Below are positions 46,997 through 56,642 of a stretch of 64,000 nt of DNA, piece by piece (the stretch's first letter is position 1; each line of letters starts with the position of its first letter). Both the position numbers and the translations under genes were made by a program. The notes under the pieces were generated by a model. That model worked only from the letters and a program-made list of their open reading frames with translations, searched no databases and was not told where the DNA came from. The DNA lies in assembly GCA_001577635.1 (NCBI GenBank), contig LSBP01000009.1, forward strand, positions 36,612 through 100,611, given 5' to 3'. The DNA comes from Halomonadaceae bacterium T82-2. GTDB lineage: Bacteria; Pseudomonadota; Gammaproteobacteria; Pseudomonadales; Halomonadaceae.

Positions 46997-48601
46997 GTGA
47001 GGAGTCGTCCCCTGTATCGAGGCCTGTTGATTCTTGTCGTCGTCGAAGGCTGGCTGATTGCCCTGAGCCGCCTGGCCCCCGCCATGACCGGCGGCGGCTG
47101 GCCGGCCCTCGAAGGGCTGTGGCTGATCCTGGCCCTGAGCCTCGTCGGCCCCGGCCTTCGCCGTTGCCTGGCCTGGCCGGCGGCCGGCGCGCTCGGGCTG
47201 GCGACGCTGCTGGTGCTGCTCGATGACCTGGCCCGACTGAGTCTGGGCCGCGCCTTCAACCCGTTGCTGGATGCCAGCCTGCTCGGCCCAGCCTACCATC
47301 TGATGGTCGATAATGTCGGCAAGTTCCTTGCGCCGCTGATTCTGGCCGCCGGTGCGGCGGCGATCATAACCCTTGTCTGGGGCGGCGCGCGACTGCTGGC
47401 CCGGCTCCCGGCCGTGCAGGGCCGGCGCCGGCGCGGCGCGCTCGTCGCCCTGCTCGTGCTGTCGTTGCCCGTGGCGGCGTCGGGTCACGCTGCCACCCCT
47501 CTGATGACCCTGGTCATGCGCCACTGGCAGCAGGGCGTGGAGACCCGCCAGGCCTGGGCCGCCTTCCGGCAGCAGCTCGCCGACGGCCACGCCCGCCCGG
47601 CCGCGGCGCTGCCGGGGCTGGCCGGGCGCGACGTGAGCCTGGCCTTCATCGAGTCCTACGGGGTCTCGGCCCTGTTCGACCCGCGCTATGCGCCCGTCAT
47701 CGCTCCCCGGCTGGCGGCCATGCAGCGCCGCTTCGACGCCGCCGGCCTGCACGTCGCCACCTCGCGGCTGACCTCGCCGGTGCAGGGCGGCCAGTCCTGG
47801 CTGGCCCATGGCACGGTCATCAGCGGGCTGTGGCTGACCAGCCAGCGGCATTACGACCTATTGCTGACGCGCGACAGCCCGACCCTGATCGACGATTTCC
47901 GGCTGACCGGCCACAGGAGCGTGGCCATCATGCCGGCGATCACCGCGCCCTGGCCGGCCGGTCGCCGGCTGGGCTACGACATCCGCCTGGCCGCCCGGGA
48001 CATTCCCTACCGGGGACCGGCGCTCAACTGGGTGACCATGCCCGACCAGTACACCTGGCGGTTCTTCGCGGACTACCGGCGCAGCCAGTCACGGCCGCTG
48101 TTCACCGAACTGGCGATGATCTCGAGCCATGCGCCCTGGACGCCGATTCTGCCGCTGCTGGATGACTGGGATGACCTGCAGGAGGGGCGGCGCTTCGACC
48201 GCTGGGCGACGGCCGGGCCGGCACCGGAAGTGCTGTGGCAGGACGCGGGGGACGTGCGTCGCCACTATATCCGCGCCATCGACTATGCCCTGGCCGCGAT
48301 GGCCGGCTTCGCCGAGCGCTACCTGGGCGAGCACCAGCTGCTGATCGTGCTCGGCGATCACCAGCCGGCCCCGCTGATCACCGGCGACAAGGCCAGCCGC
48401 GACGTGCCGATCCACGTCATCAGCCGCGACGTCGCGCTGATCGCCCGCTTCGAGGCGGCGGGCTTCCGGCCCGGCCTGTGGCCGAGCGACGCGCCGGCGA
48501 GCCGGCGCCAGGATGCGCTGCGCGGCCTGCTGCACCGGCTGTTCGGCGCCCGCTCCCGGCAGGGCATCGCAGTTGGCTCTGACAAGGGGCTATCGAAGTG
48601 A
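46997..48601 (+). CDS. Membrane-bound sulfatase/phosphoglycerol-transferase-fold protein next to opgGH
   Basis: 534 residues. Four or five N-terminal helices (LLILVVVEGWLIALSRLAP; LILALSLVGPGLRRCL; LGLATLLVLLDDLARLS; FLAPLILAAGAAAIITLVW) precede a periplasmic alkaline-phosphatase-superfamily domain from about residue 195. Metal-site regions can be seen: VSLAFIESYG near its start and LLIVLGDHQPAPLIT near its end, with a nucleophile region LTSPVQGGQSWLAHGTVISG in between. This is the plan of LtaS, OpgB and related transferases. Being divergent from opgG by 129 bp, it may transfer phosphoglycerol or a similar group to the glucans; that is inference. GTG at 46997 is the only sensible start; the ATGs before it are in another frame. 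Confidence 0.8.
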   Translation: MRSRPLYRGLLILVVVEGWLIALSRLAPAMTGGGWPALEGLWLILALSLVGPGLRRCLAWPAAGALGLATLLVLLDDLARLSLGRAFNPLLDASLLGPAYHLMVDNVGKFLAPLILAAGAAAIITLVWGGARLLARLPAVQGRRRRGALVALLVLSLPVAASGHAATPLMTLVMRHWQQGVETRQAWAAFRQQLADGHARPAAALPGLAGRDVSLAFIESYGVSALFDPRYAPVIAPRLAAMQRRFDAAGLHVATSRLTSPVQGGQSWLAHGTVISGLWLTSQRHYDLLLTRDSPTLIDDFRLTGHRSVAIMPAITAPWPAGRRLGYDIRLAARDIPYRGPALNWVTMPDQYTWRFFADYRRSQSRPLFTELAMISSHAPWTPILPLLDDWDDLQEGRRFDRWATAGPAPEVLWQDAGDVRRHYIRAIDYALAAMAGFAERYLGEHQLLIVLGDHQPAPLITGDKASRDVPIHVISRDVALIARFEAAGFRPGLWPSDAPASRRQDALRGLLHRLFGARSRQGIAVGSDKGLSK

Positions 48602-48684
48602 GTTTACCAACGCCTGATCCGTCGACAGGTCCCGGAGCGCCGGACCGATGAGGGGTGCTGTGAACCCCGGGAAGCCGACCCGGC

Positions 48685-49791
48685 TCAGAAATCCACCACC
48701 AGATCGCCCTTGGGCCGGCTGCAGCAGGACAGGATGTAGCCCTCGGCGATATCCTCGTCGGTGATCCCGCCGTTGTGGTCCATCTCCACCTCACCGGCCT
48801 TGAGGCCCACCCGGCAGGTGCCGCAGATGCCCATGCCGCAGGCCTTGGGGATGTGCAGCCCCAGCTTGGAGGCCGCGGCATGCACCGTCTCGCCGGGCTG
48901 GATGCGCACGCTCTTGCCGGTCCCGGCGAACTCCACCTGCACCATGTCGCTGTAGTCGAGCTCCTCGGCCTCCGCCTCGGCCTGCTCGGCCAGCTCGCGC
49001 ACGTCCTCGCGCACATCCAGCGGCGTGGCACCGAACGACTCCTGGTGGTAGCGCGCCATGTCGAAGCCGTTGCTGCGCAGGATCTTCTTGACGGCGTTCA
49101 TGTACGGCGTCGGCCCGCAGCAGAAGATCTCACGCTCGAGGTAGTCCGGCACCATCAGTTCGAGCATCGCCTGGGTGAGGAAGCCGCGGTAGCCGGCCCA
49201 TGCCTCGCCGATGTCGGACTTGTTCTCGCAGACCACGTGCAGCTTGAACTCGGGCAGCCGCGAGAACATGTGCACCAGCTCGCGATGGAAGATCACGTCC
49301 CCCGGCGAGCGGGCACTGTGCACGAATTCGACATCGACATCGGCATTGGTGTCGAAGAACCAGCGCGTCATCGACATCAGCGGCGTGATCCCCACGCCTC
49401 CCGACAGGAACAGTACCTTGTCGGAGGGGTAGTCGATGACGTTGAAGTCGCCCACCGGGCCGTGCACGGCCAGCTCGTCACCGACCTTGAGGTTGTCGTG
49501 CAGCCAGTTGGATACCTTGCCGTCGGGCAGGCGCTTGACGGTGATCGAGAAGCTGTAGGGAATCGACGGCGAACTGGAGATGGTGTACGAGCGCATGATC
49601 GGCTCGCCGTCGATCTCCAGCTCCAGGGTGACGAACTGCCCGGGCTTGAAGAAGAACAGCACCGGCTGCTCGGCCATGAAGCAGAAGGTCCGCACATCCA
49701 GGGTTTCCTGGATCACCTTGACGCAGCGCACCCGGTGGCGGCCATTGGTCCAGGTCTGAGTGGTAACCGGGTTGAAGAAGTTCATTGTCAT
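48685..49791 (-). CDS. gbcB: Glycine betaine demethylase, reductase subunit
   Basis: Flavin and [2Fe-2S] reductase that passes electrons from NAD(P)H to GbcA, 368 residues. The FAD-binding motif RSYTISSSPS and the nucleotide-binding GGVGITPLMSM with CCGPTPYMNAV form the ferredoxin-reductase part. The C-terminal ferredoxin domain starts near residue 280 with cysteines in ACGMGICGTCRVG and SCCS. This order matches GbcB of Pseudomonas. The start at 49791 precedes NFFNPVTTQTWTNGRHRVRC, as in GbcB. It is divergent from gbcA with 372 bp between. Confidence 0.94.
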   Translation of the reverse strand: MTMNFFNPVTTQTWTNGRHRVRCVKVIQETLDVRTFCFMAEQPVLFFFKPGQFVTLELEIDGEPIMRSYTISSSPSIPYSFSITVKRLPDGKVSNWLHDNLKVGDELAVHGPVGDFNVIDYPSDKVLFLSGGVGITPLMSMTRWFFDTNADVDVEFVHSARSPGDVIFHRELVHMFSRLPEFKLHVVCENKSDIGEAWAGYRGFLTQAMLELMVPDYLEREIFCCGPTPYMNAVKKILRSNGFDMARYHQESFGATPLDVREDVRELAEQAEAEAEELDYSDMVQVEFAGTGKSVRIQPGETVHAAASKLGLHIPKACGMGICGTCRVGLKAGEVEMDHNGGITDEDIAEGYILSCCSRPKGDLVVDF

Positions 49792-50163
49792 TGCTGTCTC
49801 TGCCTGCCGGATCGTGAGCTGCCGGAACCCTGGCCCGCGAGGGCCGCGACGCCGCCCTCGATCTCGTCCCCGAGGGATCGCCGTACGGCAATTCTGGGTA
49901 GGCGCGCGCCGGGCCACTTGTCTGGCAACGACGCACGCATGCCCGTCAGGCCATGCACCACCGCGCTGCGCGACGACCACGTCGCCCTGAATATCGGCTC
50001 GTGTCGCCTGCAGACAATCATGCCGCCGGCGGCTCCGCCACACTCGCTGCAAATCGGGTGACAACGGGATGTCGTCCGCGGTACCACGCCTCTCGATTTC
50101 TCGACCTACATGACCCTAATCGCCGTCCTCGGGGGAGGCCGCGATGCACGAGGATTCCACGCC
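49792..50163. other. Divergent promoter region between gbcB and gbcA
   Basis: 372 bp with no credible gene; it should contain both promoters and the binding site for a betaine-responsive activator (GbdR in Pseudomonas). I see a short dyad GACA-N6-TGTC at 50060-50073, about 90 nt before gbcA. I cannot confirm it as a GbdR site. Nothing else stands out. Confidence 0.55.
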
Positions 50164-51447
50164 ATGGACCTGATAGCCCAGACTGCCTTCGACGATCCGC
50201 TGGCCAACGTCAAGGAGGCCACCGCCAACCTGCTTCACGAACGCGACCGGCACTTCTCGCTGCCCCAGGCGTTCTACAATGACCCGCGGCTGTTCGCGCT
50301 CGACATGCAGGAGATCTTCACCAAGGAGTGGCTGTTCGCCGGCATGACCTGCGAGATTCCCGCCAAGGGCAATTTCATGACCGTCGAGGTCGGTGACAAC
50401 TCGGTGATCATCGTCCGCGGGGCGGAGGGCCGGATTCACGCCTTCCACAACGTCTGCCGTCACCGGGGCTCGCGGCTCTGCGTCAAGGACAAGGGCAAGG
50501 TGGCCAAGCTGGTCTGCCCCTACCACCAGTGGACCTACGAACTCGACGGCCGGCTGCTGTTTGCCGGCACCGACATGGGCGACGACTTCGACCTGTCACG
50601 CTACGGGCTCAAGCCGGTGCACGTGCGCAGTGCCGGCGGCTTCCTGTTCATCAGCCTCGCCGAGCAGCCCCCGGCCATCGACGACTTCCTGGCCACCCTC
50701 GAGACCTATCTCGAGCCCTACCGGATGGACGAGGTGAAGGTCGCCGCGGAGTCGAGCATCGTCGAGCAGGCCAACTGGAAGCTGGTGATCGAGAACAACC
50801 GCGAGTGCTATCACTGCAATGGCGCGCATCCGGAACTGCTCAACTCGCTGCAGGAATTCGACGACACCGACGATCCACGCGCGACCGAGTCCTACAAGGC
50901 GCTGGTGGCCCGCAAGCAGGCCGACTGGGAGGCGGAAGACGTGCCCTGGCAGCTCGCCCGCATCGGCAAGCGCAACCGCCTGACGCGCACCCCGCTGCTC
51001 GACGGCACGGTGTCGATGACCCTCGACGGCCAGCCCGGCTGCCGGAAGCTGATGGGCCGGCTGACCAGCCCCGACATGGGCTCGCTGCGCATCCTCCACC
51101 TGCCCAATTCCTGGAACCACTTCATGGGCGATCACGCGGTGGTCTTCCGGGTCCTGCCGCTGGGCCCGCAGCGCACCCTGGTCACCACCAAGTGGCTGGT
51201 GCACAAGGACGCCGTCGAAGGCGTCGACTACCGACCCGACGAACTGCGCCGGGTGTGGGACGCCACCAACGACCAGGATCGCCGCCTGGCCGAGGAGAAC
51301 CAGCGGGGCATCAACTCCGTGGCCTACCAGCCCGGCCCCTACTCCGAGACCTACGAGTTCGGGGTGATCGATTTCGTCGACTGGTACAGCGAACGCATGC
51401 TCTCCAACCTCGGTCATGCCCCGGCGCTGCACCTGGCCCGCGGCTGA
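50164..51447 (+). CDS. gbcA: Glycine betaine demethylase, Rieske oxygenase subunit
   Basis: Rieske non-heme iron oxygenase that demethylates glycine betaine to dimethylglycine plus formaldehyde, 427 residues. The Rieske cluster motif is CRHRGSRLC ... CPYHQW. The mononuclear iron region shows NNRECYHCNGAHPEL, giving the two His ligands. The C-terminal half ends with VAYQPGPYSETYEFGV and DFVDWYSERML. The start at 50164 is preferred over 50110 because GAGGA lies before it and the residues match the family start. With gbcB it lets the cell use the osmoprotectant as carbon and nitrogen source. The BCCT carrier lies 5 kb away. Confidence 0.95.
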   Translation: MDLIAQTAFDDPLANVKEATANLLHERDRHFSLPQAFYNDPRLFALDMQEIFTKEWLFAGMTCEIPAKGNFMTVEVGDNSVIIVRGAEGRIHAFHNVCRHRGSRLCVKDKGKVAKLVCPYHQWTYELDGRLLFAGTDMGDDFDLSRYGLKPVHVRSAGGFLFISLAEQPPAIDDFLATLETYLEPYRMDEVKVAAESSIVEQANWKLVIENNRECYHCNGAHPELLNSLQEFDDTDDPRATESYKALVARKQADWEAEDVPWQLARIGKRNRLTRTPLLDGTVSMTLDGQPGCRKLMGRLTSPDMGSLRILHLPNSWNHFMGDHAVVFRVLPLGPQRTLVTTKWLVHKDAVEGVDYRPDELRRVWDATNDQDRRLAEENQRGINSVAYQPGPYSETYEFGVIDFVDWYSERMLSNLGHAPALHLARG

Positions 51448-51494
51448 CGCCCCGCCGAAAGCCCCACCGCTTCCCGTGTCGCGCACGGCATTCC

Positions 51495-51520
51495 GCCCGG
51501 CCCCCAGGCCGGGCTTTTTT
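51495..51520 (+). terminator. Intrinsic terminator of gbcA
   Basis: GCCCGGCC (51495-51502), loop CCCA, GGCCGGGC (51507-51514), then TTTTTT. A textbook Rho-independent terminator. Confidence 0.93.
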
Positions 51521-51541
51521 GTGGATTTCCCTTCCACACCC

Positions 51542-51568
51542 TAAATCCGGCCGTCCCTCGGCCGATAT
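51542..51568 (+). promoter_or_regulatory. Flagellar sigma-28 (FliA) promoter of the chemoreceptor gene
   Basis: TAAA at 51542-51545, exactly 15 bp, then GCCGATAT at 51561-51568. This matches the FliA consensus TAAA-N15-GCCGATAA at every position except the last base. It lies about 190 nt before the start codon of the chemoreceptor. Confidence 0.85.
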
Positions 51569-51757
51569 TCCTTCGAAGGAGGTAGCGATACTGCGTTGTT
51601 ACCGCCTGTTCTTGACCCCGCGCGGGCCAGTAACGCCAGAAAAATCAACAACAAGGCAAGAATCCTGCCCCCCGGCTTCCCGGCACGGTGGCATGGAAAC
51701 CTCTGCCGAAAACGATGCTCACAACGTACATCCCTTGATGCAGGAGTCTCACTTGTC

Positions 51758-53509
51758 ATGAGTCGCAATATCCTGACCCGTCGCTGGTCGTCACTGGGCC
51801 TGCAAGCCAAGGTCATGACCCTGGTGCTGGTGCCCCTGATGCTCGTCACCAGCGGGCTGGTCGCCCTCACCATCCTCGACCGCATCGAGGACAACCAGAA
51901 GACCCTAGCCGAAGAGCGCCAGATGCTCATCGACGCGCGCAAGCAGTCGGTCAAGAACGTCGTCGAGACCGCCAAGTCGGCGATCGCGCCGATCGTCGCC
52001 GAGGCCGGCTCCGACGATCAGGACGCCAAGGAGCGCGCCAAGGACATCCTGCGCCGGCTGCGCTTCGACGGCAGCAACTACGTCTTCGTCTACGACTACC
52101 AAGGCACGAACCTGGTCCTGCCCCACAATCGCAAGCTGGAAGGGACCGACATGCTGGACAAGGAGGACGCCCAGGGGCACTTCCTGGTCAAGGACATGAT
52201 CCAGGTCGCCAAGAACGGCGGCGGCTTCTATCAGTACCTGTGGCCCAACCCCGATACCCGGCAACCCGAACCCAAGTACTCCTACGCCGCCGGCATCCAG
52301 AAATGGGGCTGGATGCTCGGCTCCGGGGTCTACGTCACCGAGATCGACCAGGCGATGGCGGAAATCCGCGCCACCGCCGCCGCGGAGCTGCGCTCGGCGA
52401 TCATTCGGGTGATCCTGCTGGGTCTCGGCATGCTGGTGATCGTGGCGCTGGTGGTCGGCTATCTGGTACGGCGTACCGTGCGGCCGCTGCGCGAGACCGC
52501 CGAGGCCATGAAGGACATCGCCAGCGGTCGGGGCGACCTGACCCGGCGCCTGCCGGTACGCAGTGACGACGAGATCGGCGCGCTGGCAAACCAGTTCAAC
52601 GCCTTCGTCGGCCGCATGCAGGACACCCTGCGCGAGGTTCGCGCCAGCACACGCAGCGTGAGCCAGGCCGTCGGCGGCATTGCCCACAGCAGCCAGGAGC
52701 TGTCCAGCCGCACCGAGCAGGCGGCCGCCAACCTGCAGCAGACCTCCTCCTCCATGGAAGAGATCACCGCCACGGTCAACCACTCCTCCGAGTCGGCCGC
52801 CCAGGCCAACCAGCTGGTGCAGTCGACCAGCCGCGTGGCGCAGGACGGCGAAAACGCCATGGGGCAGGTCGAGCAGACCATGCGCGACATCAACGAGTCG
52901 GCCGAGAAGATCAGCGAGATCATCACCATGATCGACTCGATCGCCTTCCAGACCAACATCCTGGCGCTCAACGCCTCGGTCGAGGCGGCCCGCGCCGGTG
53001 AGCACGGCCGCGGCTTCGCGGTGGTCGCCGAGGAGGTCCGCTCCCTGGCCAGCCGCTCCAGCGAGGCCTCCAAGGAGATTCGCGAGCTGATCGACACGTC
53101 GACGCGCCATACGCAGACCGGTGCCGACCTGGTGCGCAACGCCGGCGAAACCATGCGCGAGATCGTCACCAGCGTGACCCGGGTCTCCGATGTCATCGCC
53201 GAGATCAGCGCCGGCGCCAAGGAGCAGAGCAGCGGCATCGGCCAGATCAATACGGCGGTCGCCGAGATGGACACCATGACTCAGCAGAATGCGTCCATGG
53301 TCCAGCAGACCTCCATGGCCGCCGAGGACATGCGCCATCAGGCCGAGCAGCTTACCCGGCTCGTCAACCACTTCGTGCTCGGCGACGACGCCGCACCCGC
53401 CGCCCCCGCACTGGGCTCGACACACCGCGAATCCACCGCTTTGCCCTCGGCACGCGAGTCCTCCCGCTCCCGGGCCGCGCAGGAAGAGGACAGCTGGGAG
53501 TCCTTCTGA
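51758..53509 (+). CDS. Methyl-accepting chemotaxis protein with periplasmic single Cache domain
   Basis: Inner-membrane chemoreceptor of 583 residues. TM1 is [21 protein letters not shown] Cache-type sensor (about 45-205) shows [18 protein letters not shown] and [18 protein letters not shown]2 is [20 protein letters not shown], then a HAMP domain and the signalling hairpin with [20 protein letters not shown] and [17 protein letters not shown]. The C-terminus ends in SWESF, a variant of the NWETF pentapeptide that tethers CheR/CheB, so it is a high-abundance-type receptor. Ligand unknown; Cache receptors of this type often bind small organic acids. The sigma-28 promoter upstream fits flagellar regulon control. 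The start at 51758 has a CAGGAG site. Confidence 0.95.
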   Translation: MSRNILTRRWSSLGLQAKVMTLVLVPLMLVTSGLVALTILDRIEDNQKTLAEERQMLIDARKQSVKNVVETAKSAIAPIVAEAGSDDQDAKERAKDILRRLRFDGSNYVFVYDYQGTNLVLPHNRKLEGTDMLDKEDAQGHFLVKDMIQVAKNGGGFYQYLWPNPDTRQPEPKYSYAAGIQKWGWMLGSGVYVTEIDQAMAEIRATAAAELRSAIIRVILLGLGMLVIVALVVGYLVRRTVRPLRETAEAMKDIASGRGDLTRRLPVRSDDEIGALANQFNAFVGRMQDTLREVRASTRSVSQAVGGIAHSSQELSSRTEQAAANLQQTSSSMEEITATVNHSSESAAQANQLVQSTSRVAQDGENAMGQVEQTMRDINESAEKISEIITMIDSIAFQTNILALNASVEAARAGEHGRGFAVVAEEVRSLASRSSEASKEIRELIDTSTRHTQTGADLVRNAGETMREIVTSVTRVSDVIAEISAGAKEQSSGIGQINTAVAEMDTMTQQNASMVQQTSMAAEDMRHQAEQLTRLVNHFVLGDDAAPAAPALGSTHRESTALPSARESSRSRAAQEEDSWESF

Positions 53510-53514
53510 ACCGC

Positions 53515-53535
53515 CACCCCGCCGACCCGGCGGGG
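53515..53535. terminator. Bidirectional hairpin between chemoreceptor and GGDEF-EAL genes
   Basis: ACCCCGCC (53515-53522) pairs with GGCGGGGT (53528-53535) around GACCC, in the 36-bp gap between the two convergent stops. T-rich flank is short. Confidence 0.65.
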
Positions 53536-53545
53536 TTCGTTCACG

Positions 53546-55915
53546 TCACGACACTGCCGGCCGGCTCGCCCGTGCCGGCAGCTCCGCGAAGAAGTCCGCC
53601 CATGCCAGCGGCCGCTGGAAGTAGTATCCCTGCAGCAGGTCCGCTTCCATGGCGCGGAGAATCTCCACCTCCTCCACGGTTTCCACCCCCTCGATGACCA
53701 CGCCACGCTGCAGCCGCTTCACCAGGTAGAGCAGCCCGTCCATGATGCCGCGGGCCTCCCGGGCGTCGTGATCGGTCAGCCCGGCGATCAACGAGCGGTC
53801 GATCTTGATGCTCGAGAAGGGAATCTCCTTGAGGAAGCTGATCGAGGTGTAGCCGGTGCCGAAGTCATCCAGGGCCACCCGGAATCCCGCCCGACGCAGC
53901 CGGGTGATCTCGGCGGTCAGGGTCGAACGGTCGAGCAGCTTGACGTGCTCGGTCAGCTCGAAGGAGATGCGCCCCGGATCGATACCGTGACGCGCGGTCA
54001 GGGCCAGCGCCGTGTCCACGAAACGTCGCGTGTAGAGCTGCTTGGGCGAGATGTTCAGCGACAGGTAGTCCAGATGCGCGAGCGCCGGCTCGTCGGCCAG
54101 CCGCGAGAGCATCGTTTCCAGCGTCCAGTCGCCGAGCTTGATGATCAGGTCGCTGGCCTCGGCGATGGGGATGAAGACGCCGGGGCTGACCGGCCCGCGC
54201 TCGGCGTGGTTCCAGCGCAACAGCACCTCGCCGGCGCACCAGCCCCGGCGCTTGAGCGAGTGGATCGGCTGGATCGCGAAGCTCAGCCCCTCCCCGCCCG
54301 AGGCGAGCGCCTGTTCCAGCAGGTTGGAGAGTTCCGCGTGATACGCCTGGGCATCGAGCATGGCGTCGGTAAACTCCACCAGACTGTCCTCGCGATCCTC
54401 CTTGGCGGCATACATGGCGGCATCGGCACACTTGAGCAGCTGCGCGGCGTTCTGGGCATGCAGCGGGTAGTGGGCGATACCCATCGAACAGCCCAGGGTG
54501 TGCACGTTGCCGCCGACCTCGAAGGGGCGCTTGAGCGCACGCAGCAGCAGTTCGGCGAGTTCCAGATAGGGGGTCTCCCGACCACAGAGAACCAGAAACT
54601 CGTCGCCCCCCATGCGCCCGGCCACCGGCTGGCGCCCCACACTGTCGCGCAGCCGCGTGGCGAACAGGCGCAGCAGCAGGTCGCCCTGGGCGTGGCCGAA
54701 GGCATCATTGACTTCCTTGAAGCCATTGAGGTCGATGTAGATCGCCGTGAACGGCTCACCATCCCGGATGTGCTCGTCGAGCATGGCGAGCATCGCCTGA
54801 CGATTGTAGAGATTGGTCAGCGCGTCATAGGTCGATTCGCGCCGGACGCGACGGATCTGGCGTTGCTTGATGCGCAGGTGAATCCAGGCCCCCGGGGCAC
54901 CGGTAATCAACAGCAGGCTCAACCCGCCGATCAGCCATCCGGCCCAGCGGGACATCAGTCCCGGCAGCGCCCCCAGCACCTTGACGTCCACGCCCTCGGG
55001 CAGCCGCTTCAACAGCTGCGGCTCCAGGGAAAGCTGCTGCGGCACCGTCAGCGGAGACAGCGGGTCCGCCGCCTTCGAGACGCGCTGGGCCACCTGCTGG
55101 GAGAGACTCGCCACATTGATGAACGAGCCGCCCACACAGCCGAAGGGGGTCAGGTAATCCACGGCACAGAAGAAGTCGCCCAGCTGCCGGCGAAAATGGG
55201 TCGCCAGCGCGTCGGCGGAATGCGTAGCCAACAGTTGCAGTGGCGCATCCAGCGCGACGATCGTGTAACCCGAGACATCGACATCGCCGGCGTAGAGGGA
55301 GCGCCAGGTGCGGGACGCCACCTCCTCGAAGCCCATCGCCGTCACCTCGGGCATTACCTGGCGCCGAAGACGCAAACCGGCGCGGGTCGCCGAGTGCACC
55401 AGCAACAGCCGGTTGCGCCCGGCGATCTCGCGCGCCAGCTGCACGGTATCGATGACCGCCGGGCGGGTGTCGGCGAGAATCACCCCCTGGCGCGCTGCCG
55501 CCTCGGCCAGTTCGGGATCATTGACGCCAATGGCGATCGGATGACGATCGGGAAACCAGGTCGCGTACTCGCGATAGAAGCGCAGCGCCGGGTCATCGAG
55601 CAGGATCACCCGATCGTAGCGCGTCAGGCGATTGCCATTGCTGTAGAGCGCGAAGTTTCTCAGGTAACGTGCACGCGGCAGATCCCGGGCGTCCAGGTAA
55701 TGGACGCGCACCCGGTTGACCTTGCCACGCAGGTAGTAGGTCAGGTTGCTGACCAGGCTGTCCGTCCATTCGTCGCCGTCATGATAGGACGCCAGGATCA
55801 GCACGTTGCTGACTTGGTGCCCGGTCGGCACGGCCGGGGGCGCTATCTGCGCCGGCGCCGGACGCGACAGGACCAGCGCCGTCAGGCCAAGAACAAGAAG
55901 AAGCCCAGCTTTCAT
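53546..55915 (-). CDS. Membrane GGDEF-EAL protein with periplasmic ABC-substrate-binding-like sensor
   Basis: 789 residues. A signal peptide (LLVLGLTALVLSRPAPA) is followed by a periplasmic domain of about 300 residues resembling the ABC_sub_bind (PF04392) sensor: VSNVLILASYHDGDEWTDSL, RYDRVILLDDPALRFY. A membrane helix (WLIGGLSLLLITGAPGAW) leads to a GGDEF domain with intact GGDEF (GRMGGDEF) but no RxxD I-site, then an EAL domain. The EAL residues are intact: EVLLRW, LNISPKQL, ELTEHV, DDFGTGYTS, KIDRS and EGVET. It could both make and break c-di-GMP. The start at 55915 directly precedes the signal peptide; a start at 55939 is possible. Confidence 0.92.
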   Translation of the reverse strand: MKAGLLLVLGLTALVLSRPAPAQIAPPAVPTGHQVSNVLILASYHDGDEWTDSLVSNLTYYLRGKVNRVRVHYLDARDLPRARYLRNFALYSNGNRLTRYDRVILLDDPALRFYREYATWFPDRHPIAIGVNDPELAEAAARQGVILADTRPAVIDTVQLAREIAGRNRLLLVHSATRAGLRLRRQVMPEVTAMGFEEVASRTWRSLYAGDVDVSGYTIVALDAPLQLLATHSADALATHFRRQLGDFFCAVDYLTPFGCVGGSFINVASLSQQVAQRVSKAADPLSPLTVPQQLSLEPQLLKRLPEGVDVKVLGALPGLMSRWAGWLIGGLSLLLITGAPGAWIHLRIKQRQIRRVRRESTYDALTNLYNRQAMLAMLDEHIRDGEPFTAIYIDLNGFKEVNDAFGHAQGDLLLRLFATRLRDSVGRQPVAGRMGGDEFLVLCGRETPYLELAELLLRALKRPFEVGGNVHTLGCSMGIAHYPLHAQNAAQLLKCADAAMYAAKEDREDSLVEFTDAMLDAQAYHAELSNLLEQALASGGEGLSFAIQPIHSLKRRGWCAGEVLLRWNHAERGPVSPGVFIPIAEASDLIIKLGDWTLETMLSRLADEPALAHLDYLSLNISPKQLYTRRFVDTALALTARHGIDPGRISFELTEHVKLLDRSTLTAEITRLRRAGFRVALDDFGTGYTSISFLKEIPFSSIKIDRSLIAGLTDHDAREARGIMDGLLYLVKRLQRGVVIEGVETVEEVEILRAMEADLLQGYYFQRPLAWADFFAELPARASRPAVS

Positions 55916-56125
55916 CGCGAGCCTGCGGGATCGATGCATGAGGCAGGCGGCGAGGATCACCCGCCACCAGCATGAGACATGGCATGCCGTGAGGCAAAAG
56001 CGGCGCATTATAGGCCGCCGCCATCGGCGATGCCACGCTTTCATGGCGACCGATATACAATCTAATACATCACGACTTTGCCACTCTCATTCATCGAGTG
56101 ACCGCTCCCGCCGTCGCGGCCTTTG

Positions 56126-56365
56126 TCAGCGCAACGCCGGCAGCATGAAGCGCTCGATGGCCTGACGCACCGACGGCAACATCACGTCGGTATGCGCCAT
56201 GAGCTCCTCGATCAACGCCGGCAGACCAGGCACCCCGACCTCGAGATGCTTGCGTATCGCCATCCTCGCGCAGGTTTCCGGGCAGGCATGCTCGGGCAGG
56301 CGGATGTCCAGCGCCTGCAGGCGTGAACGGAAGTCATCGCCGTCGATCAGTTCGACAATCATCAT
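56126..56365 (-). CDS. Small hypothetical protein
   Basis: 79 residues, no family recognised. It begins with an acidic-hydrophobic start (IVELIDGDDFRSRLQALDI) and contains CPETC, a possible Cys pair, then mostly helical sequence (ARMAIRKHLEVGVPGLPALI, VRQAIERFMLPALR). The ATG at 56365 has a strong GGGAGGG site, which supports it as a real gene. It is transcribed towards the GGDEF-EAL gene and is divergent from the BCCT carrier. Confidence 0.55.
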   Translation of the reverse strand: MMIVELIDGDDFRSRLQALDIRLPEHACPETCARMAIRKHLEVGVPGLPALIEELMAHTDVMLPSVRQAIERFMLPALR

Positions 56366-56642
56366 CACCGTTCCCTCCCGTCGTCGGATGCCGACCCCGG
56401 CCGGCACCCATGGGCTCTCGTCTTGATACTCGCCTGTCGGCGTCCGGCATGCAATCGCGCCCGTCGGCCAGCTGCCGGGCATGGCCAGCTCCGGGTCGCA
56501 ACCAGACAACCCCGGCGCGTTGCGCCGCGAGCATGCACGACCGCGTCGGTTTCAGGCAATCACGCTGCCCGGGTCGGGCGAAGAATCGCCGAGTCGCGCA
56601 CGCCGCGCGCCACCGCGTTACAACAACACAAGAGGAACGCCC

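Larger units (their letters stand above)
51448..51757. other. Intergenic region between gbcA and the chemoreceptor
   Basis: 310 bp. It holds the gbcA terminator (51495-51520) and the sigma-28 promoter (51542-51568), both listed separately. The leader after the promoter is roughly 180 nt with no ORF that I would call real. Confidence 0.6.

Noticed and set aside
50060..50073. GbdR-type binding site
   Set aside because: The short dyad has no clear match to the site described in Pseudomonas; it is mentioned only as part of the intergenic region.
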